From an uncultured Oscillospiraceae bacterium (GTDB lineage: Bacteria; Bacillota; Clostridia; Oscillospirales; Ruminococcaceae): a DNA stretch of 14,659 nucleotides. The stretch lies in contig CAKSPU010000053.1 of assembly GCA_934486875.1 (NCBI GenBank), forward strand, positions 1 to 14,659, written 5' to 3'. Under the pieces are notes generated by a model, which saw only the letters and a program-made list of their open reading frames with translations, ran no database searches and was not told the DNA's origin. Made by a program: the position numbers and the translations under genes. This document shows positions 7,558-13,524 of this stretch, in pieces. Within the stretch, counting starts at the first letter, position 1. Every line of letters begins with the position of its first letter.

Positions 7558-7577
7558 AATAATTTTTTCAAAACCTC

Positions 7578-7606
7578 TTGACAAGAATATACAGATGTGA
7601 TATAGT
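7578..7606 (+). promoter_or_regulatory. Sigma-A promoter of the GntR/ABC operon
   Basis: TTGACA (7578-7583) and TATAGT (7601-7606) are separated by 17 nt. The -10 box lies inside the left arm of a large palindrome, so repressor binding there would block polymerase. Confidence 0.8.
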
Positions 7607-7637
7607 GTGTATATACTGATATACACACTATATCACA
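7596..7637 (+). promoter_or_regulatory. Large perfect palindrome, probable GntR operator
   Basis: Positions 7596-7614 and 7619-7637 are perfect 19-bp inverted repeats around a 4-nt centre (ACTG). Each arm holds two TGTG-A/T steps (TGTGATATAG and TGTGTATATA), so the site could be two nested operators. It overlaps the -10 box and the predicted start and ends 3 nt before the ribosome binding site of the GntR gene. YtrA-type GntR proteins bind palindromes of this kind and usually repress their own operons; that this protein binds here is inferred. Confidence 0.8.
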
Positions 7638-7662
7638 ATAAGGAGATGATAATATAAAGATA

Positions 7663-8022
7663 GTGCTTAATCCTGCCGCCGACAAGCCTATGTACGAGCA
7701 GATAAAGGAACGTATCCGTAAGGCAGTGTTTGACGGGGAGCTTGCCGACAATGAAATGCTGCCAAGCGTAAGGCAGCTTGCGGCGCAGCTTAATGTAAGC
7801 GCCATAACCATAAAGCGTGCCTATACCGATCTTGAACACGAGGGTATGATATACACCTCCGCAGGAAAGGGCACCTTTGTGAGAGCGCCCGACAAAAATG
7901 CTGCCGCAGAACAGTACAGACAAAGAAAGCTCGCAGAATTTACACAGTACGCCGACAAGCTGATTTCGGAGGGCTTCACCGCCGATGAGCTTGTGAATGC
8001 GCTTATTAACAGGAGGAATTGA
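7663..8022 (+). CDS. GntR-family repressor, YtrA subfamily
   Basis: A 119-residue protein (from GTG) made almost entirely of a GntR winged helix (KPMYEQIKERI, then LPSVRQLAAQLNVSAITIKRAYTDL split over residues ~33-57, and the wing GMIYTSAGKGTFV) plus a short helical tail. This is the YtrA layout, lacking a large effector domain. Such proteins repress adjacent ABC transporter genes, often those responding to cell-envelope antibiotics. The start is uncertain. AAGGAG (7640-7645) is ideally 8 nt before an ATA at 7654, which would give the usual family beginning M-K-I-V-L-N; the first standard start, GTG 7663, is 17 nt away. An overlapping ATG-ATA-ATA-TAA (7646-7657) cannot encode the gene. The stop is 4 nt before the ATPase ATG, whose AGGAGG lies inside this gene. 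Confidence 0.9.
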   Translation: MLNPAADKPMYEQIKERIRKAVFDGELADNEMLPSVRQLAAQLNVSAITIKRAYTDLEHEGMIYTSAGKGTFVRAPDKNAAAEQYRQRKLAEFTQYADKLISEGFTADELVNALINRRN

Positions 8023-8026
8023 CGAT

Positions 8027-8896
8027 ATGGAAAATATTCTTGAGATCAGGGGACTTGAAAAGAAATTTCCCGACAGCATTTTTTCAATGAACGATATAAA
8101 TTTATCTCTCCCCAAGGGTGCGATAATGGGGCTTATAGGAGAAAACGGCGCAGGCAAGACCACTCTTATAAGGCTTATCCTGAACATTTACGGCAGGAGC
8201 GGCGGAAAAATAACCGCCTTTGACGGGCTTGACAATGTTAAGAACGAGGCTGCTTTCAAGGAAGCCCTGGGCTATGTTGCCGATGAGGATTTTCTTTATG
8301 TAAACGCCACGGTCGCAAAGACTGCCAAGGCTTTTTCCTATGCATTTTCCGAATGGGACGACAGCATTTTCGGAAAATATATGGATATGTGGCAGATAGA
8401 TACAAAGAAAAAGTGCGGAGAGCTTTCAAAGGGAATGAAAACCAAGGTGATGCTTGCCCTTGCACTTGCACATAAGCCGAAGCTCCTCATTCTCGATGAA
8501 CCCACCGCAGGACTTGACCCTGCCGCAAGAATAGAAATGCTTGATATTTTGAGAGAATTTGTATCCGACGGCGAGCATTCCGTTTTATTTTCCACCCACA
8601 TCACGGGAGATCTTGACAAGGTTGCGGATTACATCGCTCTGATGATAGACGGTCACATTCACGAGGTGATGTCCGCCGATGAAGCACAGGAGAAATATGC
8701 CGTTGTTTCGGGAGATGCGAATGCAATGCACTCTGAGCTTCTCATCGGCGCAAAGCTTTCGGGAAATGTATATGAAGCTCTTGCTCTGAGAAAGGATATC
8801 CCGCAGCTTGGCGATGTCACTGTCCGCACCCCGAATTTTGAGGATATTCTCGTCCATACCATTCTCCAAAACAGAGAGAACAGGCGAAAGGACTGA
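8027..8896 (+). CDS. ABC transporter ATP-binding protein (YtrB-like)
   Basis: This 289-residue ATPase should drive the three permeases encoded next to it. Walker A is GENGAGKT (38-45), the signature is LSKGM (133-137), Walker B is LLILDEPTAGLDP (153-165) and the switch His is in STHITGD (His191). The signature departs from LSGGQ in a way common in the YtrB/BcrA group. The last roughly 80 residues form a C-terminal extension with no motif I recognise. The ATG at 8027 has AGGAGG 10 nt upstream. Together with the YtrA-type repressor, the system resembles transporters induced by peptide antibiotics or other envelope stress, or used for export or self-protection; the substrate cannot be read from the sequence. 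Confidence 0.92.
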   Translation: MENILEIRGLEKKFPDSIFSMNDINLSLPKGAIMGLIGENGAGKTTLIRLILNIYGRSGGKITAFDGLDNVKNEAAFKEALGYVADEDFLYVNATVAKTAKAFSYAFSEWDDSIFGKYMDMWQIDTKKKCGELSKGMKTKVMLALALAHKPKLLILDEPTAGLDPAARIEMLDILREFVSDGEHSVLFSTHITGDLDKVADYIALMIDGHIHEVMSADEAQEKYAVVSGDANAMHSELLIGAKLSGNVYEALALRKDIPQLGDVTVRTPNFEDILVHTILQNRENRRKD

Positions 8897-8899
8897 GCT

Positions 8900-9637
8900 A
8901 TGACAGTAAAAAGCTTTAATAAAGCCTTCGGATACCTTAACGGCTTTCATTTGCGGGACGATCCGGAAATAGTCATAATGGGCTTATCTCAGTTTATCGC
9001 ACTTCCTCTGACAATGCTTTTCGGTGATATCTCCAAGCTCGGAGCTTACTGGTCGGTCTTGTGGACAGTGTTTGGGGCAATGTATTTCATATGGGACATC
9101 ATACATATATCTCTTGACCCGTCATATCCCGTTTCAAAAGCCCGCAATGCAGAAACGGAGTTTGAAGCGGCAGGCAACAAAAAAGCCGTCGAAGCGGCGG
9201 CAGTTTTTCCCACAGACCGTTTCACTGCAGTGAAGCTGTTTCACATAAAGCGGCTTGCGATAGCTCTTACAGTATCGGCAGGATTTCTGATAAACGGGCT
9301 TGCCTTTATGAGAATGGATACTGTTGCGGGGGGATCTTCGGTCATTTTTGTTGTTATATTTTTTGCACTGAGCAATTTTTTTTACTATGCAGCATTCCTG
9401 TACAAAAGGGGACTTAAAAGCAGTCCGCTAAGACGCTTTTGCGATACATTTATAATGACCGCTTCCTGTATAGGTGTCTTTCACGGATCATATTCACAGA
9501 GCAGCGGGTCAGCGGTTGGAACGGCAATGCTCATATCCGCCGCAATAATTCTCACAACAAGCCTTATCTGCTACAGAAAATGTCTCAAAGACGCAGAAAA
9601 CACCGCCAGAAACGGTGAACCGACAGGGGGAATATAA
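8900..9637 (+). CDS. ABC-2-like permease subunit 1
   Basis: A 245-residue integral membrane protein with about six hydrophobic segments (near 25-42, 49-70, 118-138, 147-168, 183-198 and 206-224). No strong database family is recognised beyond an ABC-2-like layout. Between segments 2 and 3, on the predicted cytoplasmic side, it carries FPTDRFTAVKL (103-113), whose FP..R core recurs in the next two proteins. The ATG follows the ATPase stop by 3 nt and has AAAGGA 9 nt upstream. Position, size and the shared motif make it a membrane partner of the ATPase. Confidence 0.75.
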   Translation: MTVKSFNKAFGYLNGFHLRDDPEIVIMGLSQFIALPLTMLFGDISKLGAYWSVLWTVFGAMYFIWDIIHISLDPSYPVSKARNAETEFEAAGNKKAVEAAAVFPTDRFTAVKLFHIKRLAIALTVSAGFLINGLAFMRMDTVAGGSSVIFVVIFFALSNFFYYAAFLYKRGLKSSPLRRFCDTFIMTASCIGVFHGSYSQSSGSAVGTAMLISAAIILTTSLICYRKCLKDAENTARNGEPTGGI

Positions 9638-9639
9638 AA

Positions 9640-10383
9640 ATGAAGGTATCGGTTTACAAGAAAACAGCATTTGTTCTTTCAAGCGGACATATAAAGCTGC
9701 TTTACATTATTTCGGCAATACTTATGGTCTTTTTTACAATTCTGCCTGCGATACTGATAATTGAAAAAAATTCGGATATTGAGCTGCCCGTGCTTGCGGT
9801 AATGGGATATATTCTCGGACAAATATGTGCAAGTGCAATGTGTCCTGTTTTTGAGGGAACGAAAAGAATAGGTCTGAGTCTCAATGACCCGAGAACAGCA
9901 ACTGTTTTCTATCAGCTCCCCGCAGACCGTGAAACAATGGTAAGGGCATACATCAGCTTTGACAGATTTTTCAGCACAATGTTTTTCCTGGGTTATATTT
10001 TTCAGGGAACAGCTTTAATGATTTCACCTATTAAGCTTTCTGATGCGATTTTAACATTTGCGGCTCAGTTTATCCTATTTGCCGCAGTGATAATGATGTC
10101 AGTATTTTTGGGAACGGGCAGACCAAAAAAAGCTGACTTCGTAAGAACAGCAATATATATGTCGGTCATCATAACTCAGTTCTTTATAAAAATCCTTATG
10201 AAAGGAACTGAAACAGCGGAGATATCCGCTGTATCCGCAGCATTTGGAGCCGCAGTAATTATCTTAGGTATTCTCGGCATAGTTTTTATGAACCTTATCT
10301 ACAAGGGTATGGCAGCTGCCTGCACGAAATGTTCTGTCTCAGGCGAACCTATAACAGATGAAAGGAATGATTCAGATGCTTAA
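9640..10383 (+). CDS. ABC-2-like permease subunit 2
   Basis: A 247-residue membrane protein with about six hydrophobic segments (near 20-41, 50-70, 110-130, 133-157, 168-187 and 200-222) and a polar C-terminal tail. The loop after segment 2 contains LPADRETMV (93-101), equivalent to FPTDR in subunit 1 and FPATR in subunit 3; many ABC-2 permeases have a P-x-x-R segment here, before the helix that contacts the ATPase. The ATG comes 2 nt after the previous stop, with GGGGG upstream. The end overlaps the next gene by 8 bp. Function is inferred from operon context. Confidence 0.75.
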   Translation: MKVSVYKKTAFVLSSGHIKLLYIISAILMVFFTILPAILIIEKNSDIELPVLAVMGYILGQICASAMCPVFEGTKRIGLSLNDPRTATVFYQLPADRETMVRAYISFDRFFSTMFFLGYIFQGTALMISPIKLSDAILTFAAQFILFAAVIMMSVFLGTGRPKKADFVRTAIYMSVIITQFFIKILMKGTETAEISAVSAAFGAAVIILGILGIVFMNLIYKGMAAACTKCSVSGEPITDERNDSDA

Positions 10384-11068
10384 AGCTATGAAGGAACTGA
10401 ACTTTAGTGCGATGATGCTTGTAAATCCCGTTCTTTCGGTAATTCTTCCCGCATATTTTATTTTCGGAGCAAGACTTAATATAATGCTTTATATTGCACT
10501 TATATCCCTGTTTACCGCATTAATGTCAGCATTTTCCCTTGCGGCGATGTTCCCTATGACAGGTCCCGCACCGTCAATACCCAGAACGATGAAATGGGCT
10601 GCAAACAACCGCAGTATGATGAACGGTGCGGCAGGCTTTTATGATATGGCGTGCATTTTTCCCGCAACAAGAAAAAATTTCGTGTCATTATTCTGCACCG
10701 TATGGATCATTATCCTTTCTGTGATGGTGATGGAATTTGATGCGTCATTGCTTTTTAATTTCAATGAAGCTGCGGGCTATGGGCTTTCGGCTTTTGCGGT
10801 TTGCTTTCTGATTATGACAGTGGCTGTGCCGAATGTGATATATTACAAGCCTTCACGGAATTATTTCGGTATGGTGCTGATAGTGCTCGGTTTTCTTTTT
10901 GGATTTGTTCTTGTTATGGCGGATATGGTCGATCTGACGATACCCTTTGTACTGCCCCGTGCCGCATCAGCACTCATAGCCCTTGCGGGACTTTTATACA
11001 ACATTGCTTTTTTCTGCAAAACAGCATTTAAAGGAGACTTTGCAAGAAACGGCGAAAAGACGAATTAA
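10376..11068 (+). CDS. ABC-2-like permease subunit 3
   Basis: A 230-residue membrane protein with about six hydrophobic segments (near 14-32, 36-58, 105-121, 134-155, 164-183 and 196-214) and the shared loop motif FPATRKNFV (95-103). I chose the third in-frame ATG (10376) because AAAGGA (10361-10366) is 9 nt upstream of it; the ATGs at 10358 and 10367 lie before or inside that site. It overlaps the end of subunit 2 by 8 bp. Three different permeases for one ATPase suggests a hetero-oligomeric transporter or exchangeable partners. Its stop overlaps the stop of a convergent small gene by 4 nt. Confidence 0.72.
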   Translation: MLKAMKELNFSAMMLVNPVLSVILPAYFIFGARLNIMLYIALISLFTALMSAFSLAAMFPMTGPAPSIPRTMKWAANNRSMMNGAAGFYDMACIFPATRKNFVSLFCTVWIIILSVMVMEFDASLLFNFNEAAGYGLSAFAVCFLIMTVAVPNVIYYKPSRNYFGMVLIVLGFLFGFVLVMADMVDLTIPFVLPRAASALIALAGLLYNIAFFCKTAFKGDFARNGEKTN

Positions 11069-11250
11069 GCAGGTATTCCCTCAACTATCTCGCAGCCGTA
11101 ATAGGCGCAGACGGGGTGGGTCTTTATGTATCTTCTTGCATAGGCGAGTGAATAGAACTTCCTTGCAAAGCCGATGTTTGCCACAAAAAGCTTGTCATTA
11201 AAAACATATTTATCCTCACCGTGTATCGTGATCTTTATAACATAGTACAT
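11065..11250 (-). CDS. Small conserved-looking protein of unknown function
   Basis: A 61-residue basic/aromatic protein that I do not recognise. It is rich in Tyr and Lys, has no membrane segment or signal peptide, and contains two cysteines near the C-terminus (VCAYYGC). The start is the only ATG; GGAAAGGA-like purines lie about 10-15 nt upstream, a reasonable ribosome binding site. Codon use resembles the neighbours, which favours a real gene. It converges on permease 3 (stops share TTAA), while the terminator for the permease operon lies beyond it at 11340-11388, so the operon transcript would read through it in antisense. No convincing promoter was found upstream on the minus strand. Confidence 0.55.
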   Translation of the reverse strand: MYYVIKITIHGEDKYVFNDKLFVANIGFARKFYSLAYARRYIKTHPVCAYYGCEIVEGIPA

Positions 11251-11339
11251 AATTTATTTTCCTTTCCTTTTTAAGAGTGAATATTTCATCATCTTTTTTA
11301 TTATTTTATCATATTATTTCTGCAAAAAACAATGTTTAA

Positions 11340-11388
11340 AGCCCAATCGTCCGAAAAATCGGTCTGATTGGGCTCTTTTGATTTTTTT
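11340..11388 (+). terminator. Intrinsic terminator, probably of the permease operon
   Basis: AGCCCAATC (11340-11348) pairs with GATTGGGCT (11366-11374), with an inner CCGA/TCGG (11351-11354 with 11359-11362), and is followed by a T-rich run to 11388. In the plus direction it lies 270 nt after the last permease gene, beyond the antisense small gene. On the minus strand the following bases are less T-rich, although a T6 run occurs a little further on. Confidence 0.85.
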
Positions 11389-11443
11389 ATTAATCCTGAT
11401 TTAATATTTGTGTTAAAATGACGTTAAAGATATTAATAATGTG

Positions 11444-11473
11444 TTGATTTTTGTAAGCTTAACGGTTTATAAT
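11444..11473 (+). promoter_or_regulatory. Predicted promoter of the LytTR regulator gene
   Basis: TTGATT (11444-11449) and TATAAT (11468-11473) with an 18-nt spacer. Just upstream are two GTTAAA copies 11 bp apart (11412 and 11423), and TTAACG at 11459 inverts CGTTAA at 11422. These may be regulator sites but match the LytTR consensus only loosely. Confidence 0.55.
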
Positions 11474-11532
11474 CATATATGTAAGTCTGATATTCGGAAA
11501 GTTTGTCTGTTTTAGAAAAGGGAATGATTCAA

Positions 11533-12291
11533 GTGATAAATATATTCGGCTGTGATAATGAAGCGGTTTTTCTTGACATAATTCAGGACGCTGTTTTCAG
11601 TCAGACGGCGCTTATGCCGAAGCAGTATGCGTTTCATCGGTTCAAAAACGCCGAGGAACTGATGAAATGTCTGAATGAGAGGATAATAGTCCCGCATCTT
11701 GTCATAATCGACGCACATTTCGATATGAGCCGAACAAAGGAGTGCGCCGACAGGATACACGAGCTTTACCCTGCCTGTAAGCTTATCGTGATGTCCGCAG
11801 GGGACGATGATTACCTTACAGCATTTGAGTGCGGCTCCTGCGGTTCGCTGCCGAAGCTCAGCCTGCCGACGAAGCTTCCGGGAACATTTGCGGCGATACT
11901 TCCGGGGCTTGATGAAAGTATGGCTGAGAGCGTCCGCCTTACCATTTACGGCAAGGAGCACCGCCAGGAAAGGATAAATCTCAGATACTCGGAGATAATC
12001 TATCTTGAATGCGTTATGAAGAAAGTGTATGTTACCTTTTCGGACGGAAGCTGTGTGAGAGTAAAATGCTCCGTATGGCGTGATATGATGAAAAAATTCT
12101 GTATGCTGCCCTTTGCAGTGCCTCACCAGAATTACATCGTAAATATGAACTACATATCAAAGATGACCTCATCGACGCTCACGCTTTCGCCCATAGGAAA
12201 ATGCATTTCCATAAGCAAGTACCGATTAAAAAATTTCAGGGAGCTTTATTCAATGCTCCCCGATAAAAAAGAAAGTTATTTTTTGCCGTAA
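11533..12291 (+). CDS. LytTR-family response regulator (orphan)
   Basis: A 252-residue two-domain regulator. Residues 1-120 form a receiver-like domain: Asp8 in GCDN, a likely phospho-acceptor Asp60 in VIIDAH, Ser in VMSAG and Lys108. The acidic pair is reduced (CDN instead of CDD), so phosphorylation may be altered. Residues about 143-244 form a LytTR DNA-binding domain (INLRYSEIIYLEC; then FAVPHQNYIVNMNYIS). LytTR proteins bind direct repeats upstream of targets, often for peptide signalling, bacteriocin or envelope genes. No histidine kinase lies in the window. The start is taken as GTG 11533, because AAAAGGGA is 9 nt upstream and the product then begins with the usual INIF strand; ATG 11524 abuts the ribosome binding site. 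It converges on the next gene with a 16-bp overlap. Confidence 0.85.
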   Translation: MINIFGCDNEAVFLDIIQDAVFSQTALMPKQYAFHRFKNAEELMKCLNERIIVPHLVIIDAHFDMSRTKECADRIHELYPACKLIVMSAGDDDYLTAFECGSCGSLPKLSLPTKLPGTFAAILPGLDESMAESVRLTIYGKEHRQERINLRYSEIIYLECVMKKVYVTFSDGSCVRVKCSVWRDMMKKFCMLPFAVPHQNYIVNMNYISKMTSSTLTLSPIGKCISISKYRLKNFRELYSMLPDKKESYFLP

Positions 12292-12830
12292 AACAGCCAC
12301 GCCTTGATGTCAAATTCACGTATGGTACATTCATAGGTGAGTATAATGCATATGGGAGCAACGAGCATAAGAGCGAGAAGCCCGAAAAGTCCGCCCCAGC
12401 TCAGAGCATCAATAGTCCTGCCCGATGTGAACAGGTCTACCCAGGCGAGAGACTGTATATTGCACCATATGAAAATATTGAAGATATCCTTTATAACGCC
12501 GAGCTTTGAAAGCAGCAGCAATATCCAGCAGATGTACTGAGGCAGGGGAGCGGCAGCGGCGATCTTAAGCGACATCAGCGGGTCGTGAGGAACACCGTGA
12601 TACTTTATAAGATTTCTGTCCCTTACGGCGCAGGAGTATGCGTAATTTGCAAGGAGTCCGTTTGCGATGAGCGATGATGCCAAGGCGGTGAACACCTTGA
12701 ACGCCATAAATTTCATCATAAACACGAGCATACACAGATTGAATATTATGCATATAAGCTCGCCCGCAAGCCACCATACAAGACCCTTTGCGGCTCTTTT
12801 GCCAAAATTTTCACGAGTTTCCGAAACCAT
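12276..12830 (-). CDS. Multi-pass membrane protein of unknown function
   Basis: A 184-residue protein with four or five hydrophobic segments (near 16-38, 44-66, 95-109, possibly 113-130, and 145-166) and short charged ends. I do not recognise a family. The ATG at 12830 has AAAGGAG 10 nt upstream, and a good promoter lies at 12877-12905. Its 3' end overlaps the LytTR gene by 16 bp tail to tail, so the two mRNAs can base-pair at their ends and may interfere with each other. A functional link to LytTR is possible but rests on proximity alone. Confidence 0.72.
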   Translation of the reverse strand: MVSETRENFGKRAAKGLVWWLAGELICIIFNLCMLVFMMKFMAFKVFTALASSLIANGLLANYAYSCAVRDRNLIKYHGVPHDPLMSLKIAAAAPLPQYICWILLLLSKLGVIKDIFNIFIWCNIQSLAWVDLFTSGRTIDALSWGGLFGLLALMLVAPICIILTYECTIREFDIKAWLFYGKK

Positions 12831-12876
12831 ATTTTAAAAGCTCCTTTGAAAAAATCCCCTTTTTTGAATTATTATA

Positions 12877-12905
12877 ATTATACAGCATTTTCATCTGTTT
12901 TGCAA
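12877..12905 (-). promoter_or_regulatory. Promoter of the 184-residue membrane protein gene
   Basis: On the minus strand, TTGCAA (12905-12900) and TATAAT (12882-12877) are separated by 17 nt. The predicted start is about 40 nt upstream of the ATG at 12830. Confidence 0.7.
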
Positions 12906-12939
12906 GCTTTTTTCCTCTTATAATACAAAGGTACTGCGG

Positions 12940-12971
12940 TATAATATTATTGACAGGGAAAAGACCTGTCA
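12940..12971 (+). promoter_or_regulatory. -10 box and 5'-terminal hairpin before the 141-residue gene
   Basis: TATAAT at 12940-12945 is a clear -10 box, but no good -35 is seen (CTTATA at 17 nt), which hints at an activator. The transcript would start near 12952, right at a perfect hairpin: TGACAGG (12951-12957) with CCTGTCA (12965-12971) and a 7-nt loop. The hairpin ends 10 nt before the ribosome binding site. It could stabilise the mRNA or, as DNA, be a protein-binding site. Confidence 0.5.
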
Positions 12972-12995
12972 GCATTGCAAAAAGAGGTAGTGAAA

Positions 12996-13421
12996 ATGAA
13001 CAACAGTCATCTTCAGAGCAACATTTACAAAAATGCTTCAATGGGAGAAACGGCTCTCAGAAGCCTTATACCTATGGTGGGGGACAGCAGGGTAAAAAAT
13101 GTCCTCATCTCTCAGTATAACGGCTACAGGGCGCAGAAGGAAATGACTGCCCTGAGTATGAAAAAGATGGGGCTTGCTCCCCAAGGACCTTCACTTATGT
13201 CACAGCTTATGACCTCTGCATCGGTAAAGCTAAAAATGATGCGTGACGGCAGCTCGGAAAATGCGGCGAAAATGGTCATCAAAGGTACCAACACGGGCAT
13301 CATCGAACTGACCGAAACGCTGAACCACACACGATGCAGCTCACCCGAAGCCGTTCAGTCAGCCAAAGAATACCTGCGGCGGGAACAGAAAAACATTGAG
13401 AAGCTGAAACCTTATCTTTGA
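12996..13421 (+). CDS. Small helical protein, possibly ferritin-like four-helix bundle
   Basis: A 141-residue soluble protein predicted to be almost wholly alpha-helical, with four helices broken at Gly/Pro-containing turns (near 30, 62-66 and 118). Glutamates at helix positions (MGETALRS, RAQKEMTA, IIELTETL, RREQKNIEKL) and the overall pattern resemble small ferritin-like proteins of clostridia, but the paired E-x-x-H metal motif is not evident, so metal binding is doubtful. The start at 12996 has AGAGGT about 8 nt upstream; the upstream alternative at 12975 falls inside the leader hairpin region. It is monocistronic, closed by a strong terminator. I do not recognise a named family. Confidence 0.7.
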   Translation: MNNSHLQSNIYKNASMGETALRSLIPMVGDSRVKNVLISQYNGYRAQKEMTALSMKKMGLAPQGPSLMSQLMTSASVKLKMMRDGSSENAAKMVIKGTNTGIIELTETLNHTRCSSPEAVQSAKEYLRREQKNIEKLKPYL

Positions 13422-13429
13422 GTTTTGAG

Positions 13430-13472
13430 AATAATGCGGAGACTTGTAATGAGCCTCCGCATTATTTTGTTG
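13430..13472 (+). terminator. Intrinsic terminator after the 141-residue gene
   Basis: AATAATGCGGAG (13430-13441) pairs perfectly with CTCCGCATTATT (13455-13466) over 12 bp, followed by TTGTTGT. The U-tract is short because the stem itself ends in T's. The -35 of the next promoter begins at 13470, directly against it. The A-rich left flank could allow some termination in the other direction. Confidence 0.85.
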
Positions 13473-13498
13473 TAAAACATCAGAAAATATGCTATACT
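13470..13498 (+). promoter_or_regulatory. Promoter of the WYL regulator gene
   Basis: TTGTAA (13470-13475) and TATACT (13493-13498) are separated by 17 nt. The predicted start is about 20 nt upstream of the ATG at 13525, so the leader is very short and holds only the ribosome binding site. Confidence 0.7.
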
Positions 13499-13524
13499 AA
13501 TTAAAATAACAAGGGGGCACAGCT

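Noticed and set aside
7633..8187. 184-codon minus-strand frame opposite the GntR and ATPase genes
   Set aside because: Runs antisense across two recognised genes and has no ribosome binding site.
11251..11339. Minus-strand promoter for the 61-residue gene
   Set aside because: Only weak A/T-rich matches (for example TTGTTT with ATAAAA) in a very A/T-rich stretch; not distinguishable from background.
11512..12126. 204-codon minus-strand frame opposite the LytTR gene
   Set aside because: Shadow frame; the plus-strand LytTR domain is clear.
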